64,000 nucleotides of DNA from a beta proteobacterium AAP51 (GTDB lineage Bacteria; Pseudomonadota; Gammaproteobacteria; Burkholderiales; Burkholderiaceae_C). Within the stretch, counting starts at the first letter, position 1, and the number at the start of each line of letters is the position of its first letter. Both the position numbers and the translations under genes were made by a program. Below, piece after piece: positions 39,038 through 47,365 of this stretch. Under the pieces are notes generated by a model. It did no database searches. It was not told where the DNA came from and was given only the letters and a program-made list of their open reading frames with translations. Location: assembly GCA_001295905.1 (NCBI GenBank), contig LJHT01000035.1:1-64000 (forward strand), in the 5' to 3' direction.

Positions 39038-39865
39038 ATGGCTGACCCCCCAGGTGAGTGGGCCCCCGAGCAAGGCCTGCGGCTGCTGCCGACGCTGGAG
39101 CAACTGGCCCGCGAGGCCGGCCGCTTGATCATGGATGTCTACGGCAGCGCCTTCGAGGTGCAGGCCAAGGCCGACCGCTCGCCCGTGACACTGGCCGACG
39201 AGCGGGCCGAGGCCTTCCTCACCCCGGCGCTGCAGGCGCTGCACCCGGGCTGGCCCGTGGTGGCCGAAGAAGCGGCTTCGCGTGGGGAAGCGCCGGCGGC
39301 GGCGCGCACGTTCTGGCTGGTCGACCCCCTGGACGGCACGCGCGAGTTCGTGGCGCGCAACGGCGAGTTCACGGTCAACATCGCACTGGTGCACGAGGGC
39401 CAGCCTGTGCTGGGCGTGGTGCTGCTGCCGGTGGGCGGGCGCCTCTTCAGCGGCGTGCCGGGGCAGGGCGCCTGGGAGGTGCCCGATGCCAGCCCGGGCA
39501 GCGCGCGCCGGCCCTTGCGGGTGCGCCCGGTGCCGCCCGAGGGTCTGCACGTGGCGGCCAGCCGTTCGCATGGCGACGAAGCCGCGCTGCAGGCCTACCT
39601 GCAGCAGCACCTGCCCGGCCAGCGAGTGGCCGCGCGGGTGACGGCCGGCTCTTCGCTGAAGTTCGGCCTGCTGGCCGCGGGCGAGGCCGACCTCTACGCC
39701 CGCCTGGGTCGCACCATGGAATGGGACACCGCCGCCGGCCACGCGGTGCTGCTGGCAGCCGGTGGCAGCGTCTGCACGCTGGCGGGCGCCCCCTTGCGCT
39801 ATGGCAAGCCCGGCTTCGAGAACCCGCATTTCGTGGCGCGCGGCGTGAGCCTACCGCCGGGGTAA
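39038..39865 (+). CDS. cysQ: 3'(2'),5'-bisphosphate nucleotidase / inositol-monophosphatase-family protein (CysQ-like)
   Basis: 275 residues. Lithium-sensitive phosphatase signatures are intact: a Glu in VVAEEAA, DPLDGTREF (metal Asp pair) and EWDTAAGHAVL near the C-terminus. FVARNGEFTVNIALV is the CysQ form. It likely removes 3'-phosphate from PAP formed in sulfate assimilation. CAGGA lies ten bases before the ATG. Confidence 0.85.
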   Translation: MADPPGEWAPEQGLRLLPTLEQLAREAGRLIMDVYGSAFEVQAKADRSPVTLADERAEAFLTPALQALHPGWPVVAEEAASRGEAPAAARTFWLVDPLDGTREFVARNGEFTVNIALVHEGQPVLGVVLLPVGGRLFSGVPGQGAWEVPDASPGSARRPLRVRPVPPEGLHVAASRSHGDEAALQAYLQQHLPGQRVAARVTAGSSLKFGLLAAGEADLYARLGRTMEWDTAAGHAVLLAAGGSVCTLAGAPLRYGKPGFENPHFVARGVSLPPG

Positions 39866-39939
39866 GCCCCGGGGCCGGGGCCAGGCAGGCGGCTCCTAAA
39901 ATGAAGGCGCAGCCCTTCGCTGCTTGAAGGAAGGTTCGC

Positions 39940-40512
39940 ATGCCCAGCCGCCGACCCCCGGCATCCGCCTCTGACGAGGCTGCACCCGCCGTCGGCCCCG
40001 TGCGCACGATCAAGAAGTACCCCAACCGGCGCCTCTACGACACGCAGACCAGCAGCTACATCACGCTGGCCGACGTGAAGCAGATGGTGCTGTCCAGCGA
40101 AGAGTTCGAAGTGCACGACGCCAAGACGCACGAAGACCTCACGCGCAGCATCCTGCTGCAGATCATCCTGGAAGAAGAGTCGGGCGGCGTGCCCATGTTC
40201 ACCACGCCGGCGCTGGCGCAGATCATCCGCTTCTATGGCCATGCCATGCAGGGCGTGATGGGCACCATGATCGAGAAGAACCTGCAGGCCTTCACCGAGC
40301 TGCAGGCGCAGTTCCTGAACCAGAGCAAGGGCCTGTACGACCCCAAGCACCTCAGCCCCGAGGTGTGGACCCAGTTCATGACCGGCCAGGCCCCGGCGCT
40401 GCAGAACATGATGGGCAGCTACCTGGAGCAAAGCCGCAGCGTGTTCGAGAAGATGCAGGCCGCCGGTGGCCTGTTCCCGGGCATGCCGGGTTTTGCGCCG
40501 CCGAAGAAGTAA
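39940..40512 (+). CDS. phaR: Polyhydroxyalkanoate synthesis regulator PhaR
   Basis: 190 residues with the PHB/PHA accumulation regulator DNA-binding domain ([21 protein letters not shown], about 22-85) followed by the PHB_acc repeat region ([14 protein letters not shown]) and a helical Met/Gln-rich tail. It represses phasin and depolymerase genes and binds PHB granules in relatives. GGAAGG precedes the ATG. The phaC synthase genes are not in the window. Confidence 0.93.
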   Translation: MPSRRPPASASDEAAPAVGPVRTIKKYPNRRLYDTQTSSYITLADVKQMVLSSEEFEVHDAKTHEDLTRSILLQIILEEESGGVPMFTTPALAQIIRFYGHAMQGVMGTMIEKNLQAFTELQAQFLNQSKGLYDPKHLSPEVWTQFMTGQAPALQNMMGSYLEQSRSVFEKMQAAGGLFPGMPGFAPPKK

Positions 40513-40561
40513 GCCACGCCTGCCGCGGCGCGGGTGCCGCGCGATGCATGAAAATCGCGCG

Positions 40562-41989
40562 ATGAATGCTTCCACCACCGACGCCGGCAGCGCCAGCGCC
40601 CAGAACACCGTGAACCCCGCGAAGGCCCCCACCGTGGGTTTCGTCTCGCTGGGCTGCCCCAAGGCGCTTACCGATTCCGAGCTCATCCTCACGCAGCTGC
40701 GTGCCGAGGGCTACGAAACCAGCAAGACCTACGCGGGCGCCGATCTCGTCATCGTCAACACCTGCGGCTTCATCGACGACGCGGTGAAGGAAAGCCTGGA
40801 CACCATCGGCGAAGCGCTTGCGGCCAATGGCAAAGTCATCGTCACCGGTTGCCTGGGCGCGAAGGCGGGTGACGACGGCGGCAACCTGGTGCGCCAGATG
40901 CACCCCAGCGTGCTGGCCGTCACCGGCCCGCATGCCACGCAGGAAGTGATGGACGCCGTGCACCTGCACGTGCCCAAGCCGCACGACCCCTTCATCGACC
41001 TCGTGCCCGAGAGTCGAGGCATTGCCGGCATCAAGCTCACGCCACGGCACTACGCCTACCTGAAGATCAGCGAAGGCTGCAACCACCGCTGCACCTTCTG
41101 CATCATCCCCAGCATGCGCGGCGACCTGGTCTCTCGCCCCATCGGCGACGTGCTGAACGAAGCGCGCGCGCTGTTCGAAAGCGGCGTGAAGGAACTGCTG
41201 GTGGTGAGCCAGGACACCAGCGCCTACGGCGTGGACGTGAAGTACCGCACCGGCTTCCACGACGGCCAGCCCGTGAAGACGCGGCTGCTGGAACTTGCTA
41301 CCCGGCTGGGTGAGATTGCCGAACCCTTCGGCGCCTGGGTGCGCATGCACTACGTTTATCCGTACCCGAGCGTCGACGAGATCCTGCCGCTGATGGCACA
41401 GGGCCGCGTGCTGCCCTACCTGGACGTGCCTTTCCAGCACGCCCACCCCGATGTGCTGAAGCGCATGAAGCGCCCGGCCAGCGGCGAGAAGAACCTCGAA
41501 CGCTTGCAGCGCTGGCGCGAGCTGTGCCCCGAGATCGTGGTGCGCAGCACCTTCATCGCGGGCTTCCCTGGCGAAACCGAGGCCGAGTTTCAGACCCTGC
41601 TCGATTTCGTGCAGGAAGCCGGCATCGACCGCGCGGGCTGCTTCGCCTATTCACCCGTGAAGGGCGCGGCGGCCAACGACATCCCCGGCATGCTGCCGCA
41701 GGCGGTGCGCGAAGAACGCCGCGCGCGTTTCATGGCGGTGGCGGAGGCCGTCTCCGCGCAGCGACTGCAGCGCCGCGTGGGCGCCACCATGCAGGTGCTG
41801 GTGGACCATGCGCCCGCCCTGGGCCGCAAGGGCGGCGTGGGCCGCAGCTATGCCGACGCGCCCGAGATCGACGGCGTGGTGCGCCTGCTGCCGCCCGAGA
41901 AGGCCAGCAAGACGCTGAAGGTGGGCGAGTTCACGCGCGCGCGCATCGTGGCGGCCGAGGGGCACGACCTCGTCGGCGTGCCCGTCTGA
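40562..41989 (+). CDS. rimO: Ribosomal protein S12 methylthiotransferase RimO
   Basis: Radical-SAM enzyme that methylthiolates Asp of ribosomal protein S12. 475 residues. N-terminal cluster cysteines are in SLGCPKA, VNTCGF and VTGCLG. The radical-SAM CxxxCxxC is C173, C177, C180 (CNHRCTFC). A TRAM domain ends the protein. [12 protein letters not shown] and [11 protein letters not shown] are RimO-type. The N-terminal 20 residues are non-conserved. Confidence 0.96.
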   Translation: MNASTTDAGSASAQNTVNPAKAPTVGFVSLGCPKALTDSELILTQLRAEGYETSKTYAGADLVIVNTCGFIDDAVKESLDTIGEALAANGKVIVTGCLGAKAGDDGGNLVRQMHPSVLAVTGPHATQEVMDAVHLHVPKPHDPFIDLVPESRGIAGIKLTPRHYAYLKISEGCNHRCTFCIIPSMRGDLVSRPIGDVLNEARALFESGVKELLVVSQDTSAYGVDVKYRTGFHDGQPVKTRLLELATRLGEIAEPFGAWVRMHYVYPYPSVDEILPLMAQGRVLPYLDVPFQHAHPDVLKRMKRPASGEKNLERLQRWRELCPEIVVRSTFIAGFPGETEAEFQTLLDFVQEAGIDRAGCFAYSPVKGAAANDIPGMLPQAVREERRARFMAVAEAVSAQRLQRRVGATMQVLVDHAPALGRKGGVGRSYADAPEIDGVVRLLPPEKASKTLKVGEFTRARIVAAEGHDLVGVPV

Positions 41990-42006
41990 AGCCGCTGCCT
42001 GGCCCC

Positions 42007-43230
42007 ATGGCGCAAGAACCCCGCACGCTGCCGGCCGCAGAGCTCGACACCGGGCTCGCCACCGAACTCATCCACCACGCCTACCAGCCGCCCGCCGGCT
42101 TCGCCGCGCCCCAGCCGCCGGTGCACAAGGCCAGCACGGTGATCTTCCCCAGCGTGGCCGCCATGCGCGCGCGCGACTGGCGCCACAAGGACGGCTACAC
42201 CTACGGCCTGCACGGCACGCCCACCACCTTCCTGCTGGAAGAACGCATCGCCACGCTGGAAGGTGGCCGGCAATGCCTGCTGGCCCCCAGCGGCCTGGCC
42301 GCGGTCGCGCTGGTGGGCCAGGCGCTGCTGTCGCAGGGCGACGAGGTGCTGCTGCCCGAGAACGTCTACGGTCCGGGGCTGGCCTTCGCCAAGGGCGAGC
42401 TGGCGCGTTGGGGCATCACGCATCGCCTGTACGACCCCATGGACGCGGCCGCCTTCGCCGACTTGCTGGGCCCGCGCACGAAGCTGGTGTGGCTGGAGGC
42501 CCCGGGCTCGGTGACGATGGAGTTCCCCGACCTGGCTGCGCTGGCCGCTGCGGCGCGCGCGCGCGGCGTCACCACCGCGCTGGACAACACCTGGGGTGCC
42601 GGCATCGCGCTGCGGGGCTTCGAGCACGGCATCGACATCGTGATGCAGGCGCTGACCAAGTTCCCTAGCGGCGGCGGCGACGTGCTGATGGGCAGCGTGG
42701 TGACGCAAGACCCCGCGCTGCATGAGCAGCTGAAGCTCACGCACATGCGCCTGGGCCTGGGCGTGGGCGCCAATGATGCCGAACTGGTGCTGCGTTCGCT
42801 GGCCACGATGCCGCTGCGCTACGCCGCGCAAGACGCCGCCGGCCGCACGCTGGCCGCCTGGCTGGACACGCGGCCCGAAGTGGCGCAGGTGCTGCACCCC
42901 GCAATGCCCGGCAGCCCGGGCCACGAACACTGGCAGCGGCATTGCACGGCCGCGGCGGGGCTGTTTTCGGTGATGCTGCAGACCCGCTACAGCGCGGCGC
43001 AGGTGGAAGCCTTCGTCGATGCGCTGCGTCTTTTCCGCATCGGCTTTTCCTGGGCCGGGCCGATGAGCCTGGTGGTGCCTTACGACCTGGCGGCGATGCG
43101 CAGCGCCACGGCGCTGCAGCAGCCCCATCTGCGCGGCCACCTGGTGCGGTTTTCGATGGGTTTCGAAGCAGTCGCCGACCTGCAGGCCGATGTGCTGCAG
43201 GCACTGGAAGCCGCGCTGCCGCCGGCCTGA
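42007..43230 (+). CDS. metC: Cystathionine beta-lyase (Cys/Met PLP-dependent family)
   Basis: Cleaves cystathionine to homocysteine in methionine synthesis. 407 residues. Family pattern: HKASTVIFPSVAAM, YTYGLHGTPTTFLLEERIATLEGG, LDNTWGAG, and the PLP-binding Lys218 in ALTKFPSGGGDVLMGS. The last part (FSWAGPMSLVVPYD) resembles proteobacterial MetC. It lies 17 bases after rimO, which may be simply packing. It converges with the surface-protein cluster. Confidence 0.9.
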   Translation: MAQEPRTLPAAELDTGLATELIHHAYQPPAGFAAPQPPVHKASTVIFPSVAAMRARDWRHKDGYTYGLHGTPTTFLLEERIATLEGGRQCLLAPSGLAAVALVGQALLSQGDEVLLPENVYGPGLAFAKGELARWGITHRLYDPMDAAAFADLLGPRTKLVWLEAPGSVTMEFPDLAALAAAARARGVTTALDNTWGAGIALRGFEHGIDIVMQALTKFPSGGGDVLMGSVVTQDPALHEQLKLTHMRLGLGVGANDAELVLRSLATMPLRYAAQDAAGRTLAAWLDTRPEVAQVLHPAMPGSPGHEHWQRHCTAAAGLFSVMLQTRYSAAQVEAFVDALRLFRIGFSWAGPMSLVVPYDLAAMRSATALQQPHLRGHLVRFSMGFEAVADLQADVLQALEAALPPA

Positions 43231-43274
43231 AAACAGGACCCCAGCGCGCGCCCCTCAGGCCCGCTCAGACGACC

Positions 43275-44663
43275 TCAGGGCTGGCGCCCGAAGAGGTGGA
43301 TGCCGGCGGCCGAGTTGCCCCCGCCCGTGAGCAGGAAGGTCGAGAAGGCCAGGGCGTCGGCGTCGCGGCCGATGAAGTTGCCGGCGAAGCTACTGCTCAA
43401 GGGCGTGAAGGCGCTGCAGCCCGTGCAGGTGCCGCTGCTGTAGTTGCCGTTGAAGCCGCCTGAAGCGAGGCGGGGGTCGTAGCTGGCATTGCCGTTCAGG
43501 CCGCTGAAGCTGAGGTTGCCGATGGTGAAGCCCAGGTTGCGCAGCTCCACACCGCGGGTGACGAAGTTCACCGCGATGTTGCCCGTGGGGTTGGCCAGCG
43601 AGCCGCCGCGCGGGGTGAACACTGCCGTGCCGGTGGTGGGCATCACGCGCGTGGCGTCGCCCAGCACATAGCTGACCGGGCCGAGGTCGGGCGCGCTGTA
43701 GTTCTGGCCCGAGACGGTGACGGTGGCGCTGTTTCCGGGCGTGGACACCCACGCGCCCCAGTAGGCCGTGCTGCCGTCGGCCAGCGCCAGGCTGCCCCCC
43801 GGCTGCACCGTGGCGCTGCTGCGCCGGGCCACGGGGCTGGCGGCGCCGCCCAGGCTTTCCAGCGAGGGGCCGTTGACGCTGAAGCTGTCAGAGCGCCATT
43901 CAGCCACGGTGGACAGGCTCAGCGGGCCGCCGGGGTTGAGGTTGGCGGTGTACGAGATGCCGGCCACGATGTTGGGCACGAACTGCGTGCCCGAGCCTGG
44001 CGGTGTGGTGGAGAAGTCGGCCGTGCGCGCCTGTTCGGCGGTGGCCTGCTGCGGCAGGATCACCACCGTCTGCCCCGCGGCCAGTGCCGCGATGGCGCGC
44101 GCAGTGTCCACCGCGAAGGCGGCCTTGCCGCGCTCGACCGCAGCGCCGGCCGCAGCCTGCAGCACGGCCCGCGTCTGCACGCCGGTGACCAGGTTCACGT
44201 CGGGCATGGCCTGCTGCTGTTCAGCCGCCAGGGCGAAGCCGGGGTCGAGCTGCGCGGCGCGTGCGAACTGAACCTTGGCTTCGACGAAGCGGCCCTGGTC
44301 CTTCAGGTCCAGCCCTTGCGAGAAGGCGCGGAAGGCCTCGAGGTTGGTGGTGGCGAAGCGCTCGATGCGCGCACGCACCTCGGGCGAGAGCTGGTCGAGC
44401 GAAATGCCCGAGGCACGCAGGATGCCGAAGGTCATGGCCTTCTGTGCGCGGAAGATGGCGTTGAGCTCGCCACGTTCGCTGACCACGCCCAGGCTGCGCG
44501 AGCTGCGGCTGTCGATGACGGCGCCTTCCAGCGAAAAGCCCTGGGGCGTGGCCGCGGGTGCTTGTGCCTGCGCTTGTGGCTGCGCCTGTGCCTGTGCCTG
44601 TGCCTGCTGCGCTGCCAGGCCTGCCATGCAGCCCAGCAGTGTGAAGATGTGAAGCGGCTTCAT
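43275..44663 (-). CDS. Exported protein: C-terminal half of a CsgG-like module, TPR, and TbpB-like barrel (candidate type XI cargo)
   Basis: 462 residues. Signal peptide (MKPLHIFTLLGCMAGLAAQ), then an Ala-Gln repeat to about 40. Residues 42-90 (FSLEGAVIDSRSSRSLGVV, FRAQKAMTFGIL) look like the second half of a CsgG-type domain, followed by a TPR-like unit (108-146, NLEAFRAFSQGLDLKDQGRF). Residues about 295-462 form a glycine-rich beta series beginning YWGAWVS and ending FAGNFIGRDADALA...GIHLFGR, resembling the eight-stranded barrel of TbpB-type and Slam/type XI cargo. A CTGC pair lies in one loop. The start overlaps the FecR gene stop (ATGA), so the two are translated in series. The barrel call needs a structure search. 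Confidence 0.7.
   Translation of the reverse strand: MKPLHIFTLLGCMAGLAAQQAQAQAQAQPQAQAQAPAATPQGFSLEGAVIDSRSSRSLGVVSERGELNAIFRAQKAMTFGILRASGISLDQLSPEVRARIERFATTNLEAFRAFSQGLDLKDQGRFVEAKVQFARAAQLDPGFALAAEQQQAMPDVNLVTGVQTRAVLQAAAGAAVERGKAAFAVDTARAIAALAAGQTVVILPQQATAEQARTADFSTTPPGSGTQFVPNIVAGISYTANLNPGGPLSLSTVAEWRSDSFSVNGPSLESLGGAASPVARRSSATVQPGGSLALADGSTAYWGAWVSTPGNSATVTVSGQNYSAPDLGPVSYVLGDATRVMPTTGTAVFTPRGGSLANPTGNIAVNFVTRGVELRNLGFTIGNLSFSGLNGNASYDPRLASGGFNGNYSSGTCTGCSAFTPLSSSFAGNFIGRDADALAFSTFLLTGGGNSAAGIHLFGRQP
44584..44607. repeat. Hexanucleotide repeat in the cargo-like gene
   Basis: GCCTGT occurs three times plus a near copy, encoding an Ala-Gln run just after the signal peptide on the minus strand. 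Unit length is a multiple of three, so copy change alters linker length only. Confidence 0.8.
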
Positions 44664-45874
44664 TGCTGCACCTCGAAGTTGCCCACCACCACTTTTTCGG
44701 CGCGCATGAGGCGCCCCGAACGCACGGCCGAGGCGGTGTCGGCCAGGCCGCTGTCGCCCAGCTTGGCCTCGTTCACCAGCAGCTGCACCTTCTCGCGTTC
44801 CAGCACCTTCAGGCCGGGTACCTTGCTGAGGTCGGCGATGATCATCGCGGCCAGCCCTTTGGCCAGCGCGCGGAAGTCGGCATCGCCCTTGTTCACGAAA
44901 GCCTGCACGGCAATGCTGCCGGGTTCGGGCGGGCTGCCCACCACCTCGGTTTCGCGGGCCACGGCGCTGGCCACTTCCTGCTGCAGCTGGGCGGAAGACA
45001 GCAGTGTCAGCGTCTGCGGCACGTCGCGCGAGGCCGCGCCTTCGGGGTCTTCGCGGGCGTATTGCTGCAGCAGCAGCAGCGCGTTGGCGTTGTCTTCACG
45101 GCGCAGCGCGATCAGGCCCAGGTAATAGGGCACCAGCGTTTCGCCCGGGGCCAGCGCGCGCACGCGTTCGAAGGCCTGCTGCGCGGCGGCGTACTGGGCG
45201 TCGCGGAAGGCCTCGACGCCGGTCTTCAATGTGGCGGCCACCTCGGCGCGCACGCGCGTGGCGTCGGCCTGGTTGCTGAGATCGTCCAGCAGCGCGGGCT
45301 GGGCCGGCAGCACCTCGGGGCGGCTGCGGGCATCGGCCCAGCGGAAGCTGCGCGTGCGCAGCACCGAGCGGCCGCCCTGGTACTCGAGCACGGCCTCGCC
45401 TTGCGCGGTGCGGCCATACAGTCCGGGCGGCAGGGCGCAGCCGGCGCCGCAGGCCTGCAGCTTGAGGTAACCCTTGCTGCGGATGCTGCGCTCGGGCATG
45501 TTCACGCGCCATTCGGCGGCGCCGCTGCTCAGGCGCAGCCCACCTGCGGCCAGCACCACGGTGTTGGCCGTGTCGGCCAGCTGCACTTCGCTGCCGCCGG
45601 GCAGCGCGAGCAGGGCGCCGCTGGCGCTGCGCAGCTGCGCACGGCCGTCGACCCCGGTTTGCACCCGCGCGCCAGCCGGCAAAGGGCCGGCCTGGGCGGC
45701 GCTGCCGTTCACGCGCACATCGCCCAGGGCCTGCACGAGGCGGAACTCCTGCGGCGCAGCAGGGGACGAGGCAGGTGCCTGGGCCTGGGCGATCGGCCCG
45801 GCCAGGGCGCCCAAGAGGCACAGGCAGGCGGCTCGCGCCAGCGGCGAGCTTCGAGAGGGCTTCGGGCAATTCAT
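44660..45874 (-). CDS. FecR-domain protein with TPR and an N-terminal half of a CsgG-like domain
   Basis: 404 residues. Signal peptide (LLGALAGPIAQAQA), FecR-like beta domain (about 45-140; QALGDVRVNG, GARVQTGVDGRAQLR), a CGAGC pair, TPR-like helices (about 205-280), and a C-terminal region (320-404; IAVQAFVNKGDAD, GLAAMIIADLSKVPGLKVLEREKV, EKVVVGNFEV) that matches the first half of a CsgG/FlgO-type domain and then stops abruptly. The missing half seems to open the next gene, which begins inside this stop codon. No sigma factor is adjacent, so a regulatory role like the iron-citrate FecR is not supported; a periplasmic structural role is more likely. Confidence 0.78.
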   Translation of the reverse strand: MNCPKPSRSSPLARAACLCLLGALAGPIAQAQAPASSPAAPQEFRLVQALGDVRVNGSAAQAGPLPAGARVQTGVDGRAQLRSASGALLALPGGSEVQLADTANTVVLAAGGLRLSSGAAEWRVNMPERSIRSKGYLKLQACGAGCALPPGLYGRTAQGEAVLEYQGGRSVLRTRSFRWADARSRPEVLPAQPALLDDLSNQADATRVRAEVAATLKTGVEAFRDAQYAAAQQAFERVRALAPGETLVPYYLGLIALRREDNANALLLLQQYAREDPEGAASRDVPQTLTLLSSAQLQQEVASAVARETEVVGSPPEPGSIAVQAFVNKGDADFRALAKGLAAMIIADLSKVPGLKVLEREKVQLLVNEAKLGDSGLADTASAVRSGRLMRAEKVVVGNFEVQQ

Positions 45875-45884
45875 GGCGAGGTCC

Positions 45885-47288
45885 TCAGTATTGGTAGCGC
45901 AGTTTCAGAGAGGCAGCCTTGCGGCGGCTGTCGTACAGGTCTTGGTTCGAGCGGTTGCGCGACCACACCGCGTCGGCGCGAAGCGACCAGCGTTCGTCGA
46001 TGGCGTAGCTGGCCACCACGTCGCCCGTCAGCCCGTGGTCGCGGCGGTCGGTGCCGAAGCCGATGTCGGTGCCGCCGAAGATCTGCTGGAACACGGTGAG
46101 GCCCGCAGACACGCGCAGCGAAGGCAGCGGCGTCACGGCGCCGAACACGCGCACGAGGGGCACCAGGCGGTCGAGGTCGTCGCGCAGGCGTTCGTTGTCT
46201 TCCTGCGTGAAGCTCAGGCGCACGCCCAGGCTGGGCGACCAGGGCAGGCTGTTGAAGCTGCGCGTGAGCATCACGCCCAGCGTGGTGGCGCGCGCGTCGC
46301 GCACGCGGTCGGCCTCGGCATGGCGCATCTCGGTGTACTGCGCAAAACCCAGCAGCGACAGCTCGGGCGAGAAGCTGACGTTGGCCTCCAGCCCCAACTG
46401 GCCGGTGTTGCGGTAGCGGTTGCCGCCCACCTGCAGCGTGCTGCCGCTCAGCGTCAGCCGCCACAGCGCGCCGGCGCCGAGCTGGCTGAAACCCACGTAC
46501 ACGCCGGCATTGCTGAGGTTGTAGGCCTTCTCCGAGCCGTTTTCGCGGTGGTCGAGGTCGGCCCCGGCGAAGACGGAGAAACGGTTGCTCACGCGCACCA
46601 GGTGCTGACCGCCCACGGCCGCCTGGGCGTAGCCGTCGGCCACCTGGCGCGAAGGTGTGCCGGCGATGGTGCTGTTGCCGAAGATGAACTGCACCTCGTC
46701 GAGGAAGGTGCCGCCATTGACGTTGTTGTCGTAGCCGCCGCCGGCCTCGGCGTACACGCGGGCGCTGGCGCGGCGGTCGGCGGTTTCGCGCGTCTGCATG
46801 GCCTGCAGGAAGCCGTTGATGTTGGCGCGCACGCCCGCCGGCGGGTTGTAGCGCAGCACGAACTCGAACTCGGCGCGGGCGCGCGTGTATTCGCCCAGCT
46901 GGAAATAGCCGCGCGCCAGTTCCAGGCGGGCGCGGTCGTTGGCCGGCACCGCGGTGAGGTGCCGCTCCAGCGCCAGCAGGCCTTCGGGAATGCGGCCGAC
47001 GTTGATGGCGGCCACGCCGTAGAGGAAATCGAAATGCACATCGCCCACGAGCTGCGGCTGGGCCATGGCGGTGGCATAGGCCTGCTCGAACTGCCCGGCT
47101 TCCACCTGGCGGCGCAGCTCGTCCAGCGGGGCGGCCTGTGCGGCCGTGCTGCACAGCAGCGCCAGGGCCAGCAGCGCCTGGGCCAGGGCGGCCGGCCAGG
47201 CCAGCGAACTGGGCCGAAGGCCGCCGCGCGGGTTCGAGCTTCGCTGCTTCGGGGCCCGCTGCGCGGTGGTGGGGTTCGGGTGCGTCAT
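45885..47288 (-). CDS. Slam-like outer-membrane protein (TPR plus DUF560 barrel), type XI secretion
   Basis: 467 residues. Signal peptide (AALAQALLALALLCSTAAQA), a periplasmic TPR part (about 55-165; LPxG-free repeats such as RARLELARGYFQLGEYTRARAEF), then about fourteen short amphipathic beta segments ending in KLRYQY, a C-terminal aromatic outer-membrane signature. This is the architecture of surface lipoprotein assembly modulators (Slam, DUF560), which move lipoproteins and soluble proteins with TbpB-like barrels across the outer membrane. NRSNQDLYDSRRKAASL near the end is family-like. The start at 47288 is uncertain; a TTG at 47357 also fits. The following FecR gene begins ten bases after its stop, with a TGAGGA overlap of stop and ribosome-binding site. 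Confidence 0.82.
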   Translation of the reverse strand: MTHPNPTTAQRAPKQRSSNPRGGLRPSSLAWPAALAQALLALALLCSTAAQAAPLDELRRQVEAGQFEQAYATAMAQPQLVGDVHFDFLYGVAAINVGRIPEGLLALERHLTAVPANDRARLELARGYFQLGEYTRARAEFEFVLRYNPPAGVRANINGFLQAMQTRETADRRASARVYAEAGGGYDNNVNGGTFLDEVQFIFGNSTIAGTPSRQVADGYAQAAVGGQHLVRVSNRFSVFAGADLDHRENGSEKAYNLSNAGVYVGFSQLGAGALWRLTLSGSTLQVGGNRYRNTGQLGLEANVSFSPELSLLGFAQYTEMRHAEADRVRDARATTLGVMLTRSFNSLPWSPSLGVRLSFTQEDNERLRDDLDRLVPLVRVFGAVTPLPSLRVSAGLTVFQQIFGGTDIGFGTDRRDHGLTGDVVASYAIDERWSLRADAVWSRNRSNQDLYDSRRKAASLKLRYQY

Positions 47289-47365
47289 GGGGTCTGGGCC
47301 TGGGGCCATCTGGGGGTGCAGGGGCGTGCTCAAGAGTGTGATCAAGGGCGTGGTCAACGGCGGGC

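Noticed and set aside
44660..44663. Frameshift or assembly error splitting one gene at the FecR/barrel junction
   Set aside because: The second gene has its own signal peptide and a proper ATGA coupling, which a single indel cannot produce.
44660..45874. FecR as an anti-sigma regulator of iron uptake
   Set aside because: There is no FecI-type sigma factor or TonB receptor nearby, and the protein has a cleaved signal peptide, TPR and CsgG-like parts instead of a cytoplasmic anti-sigma domain.
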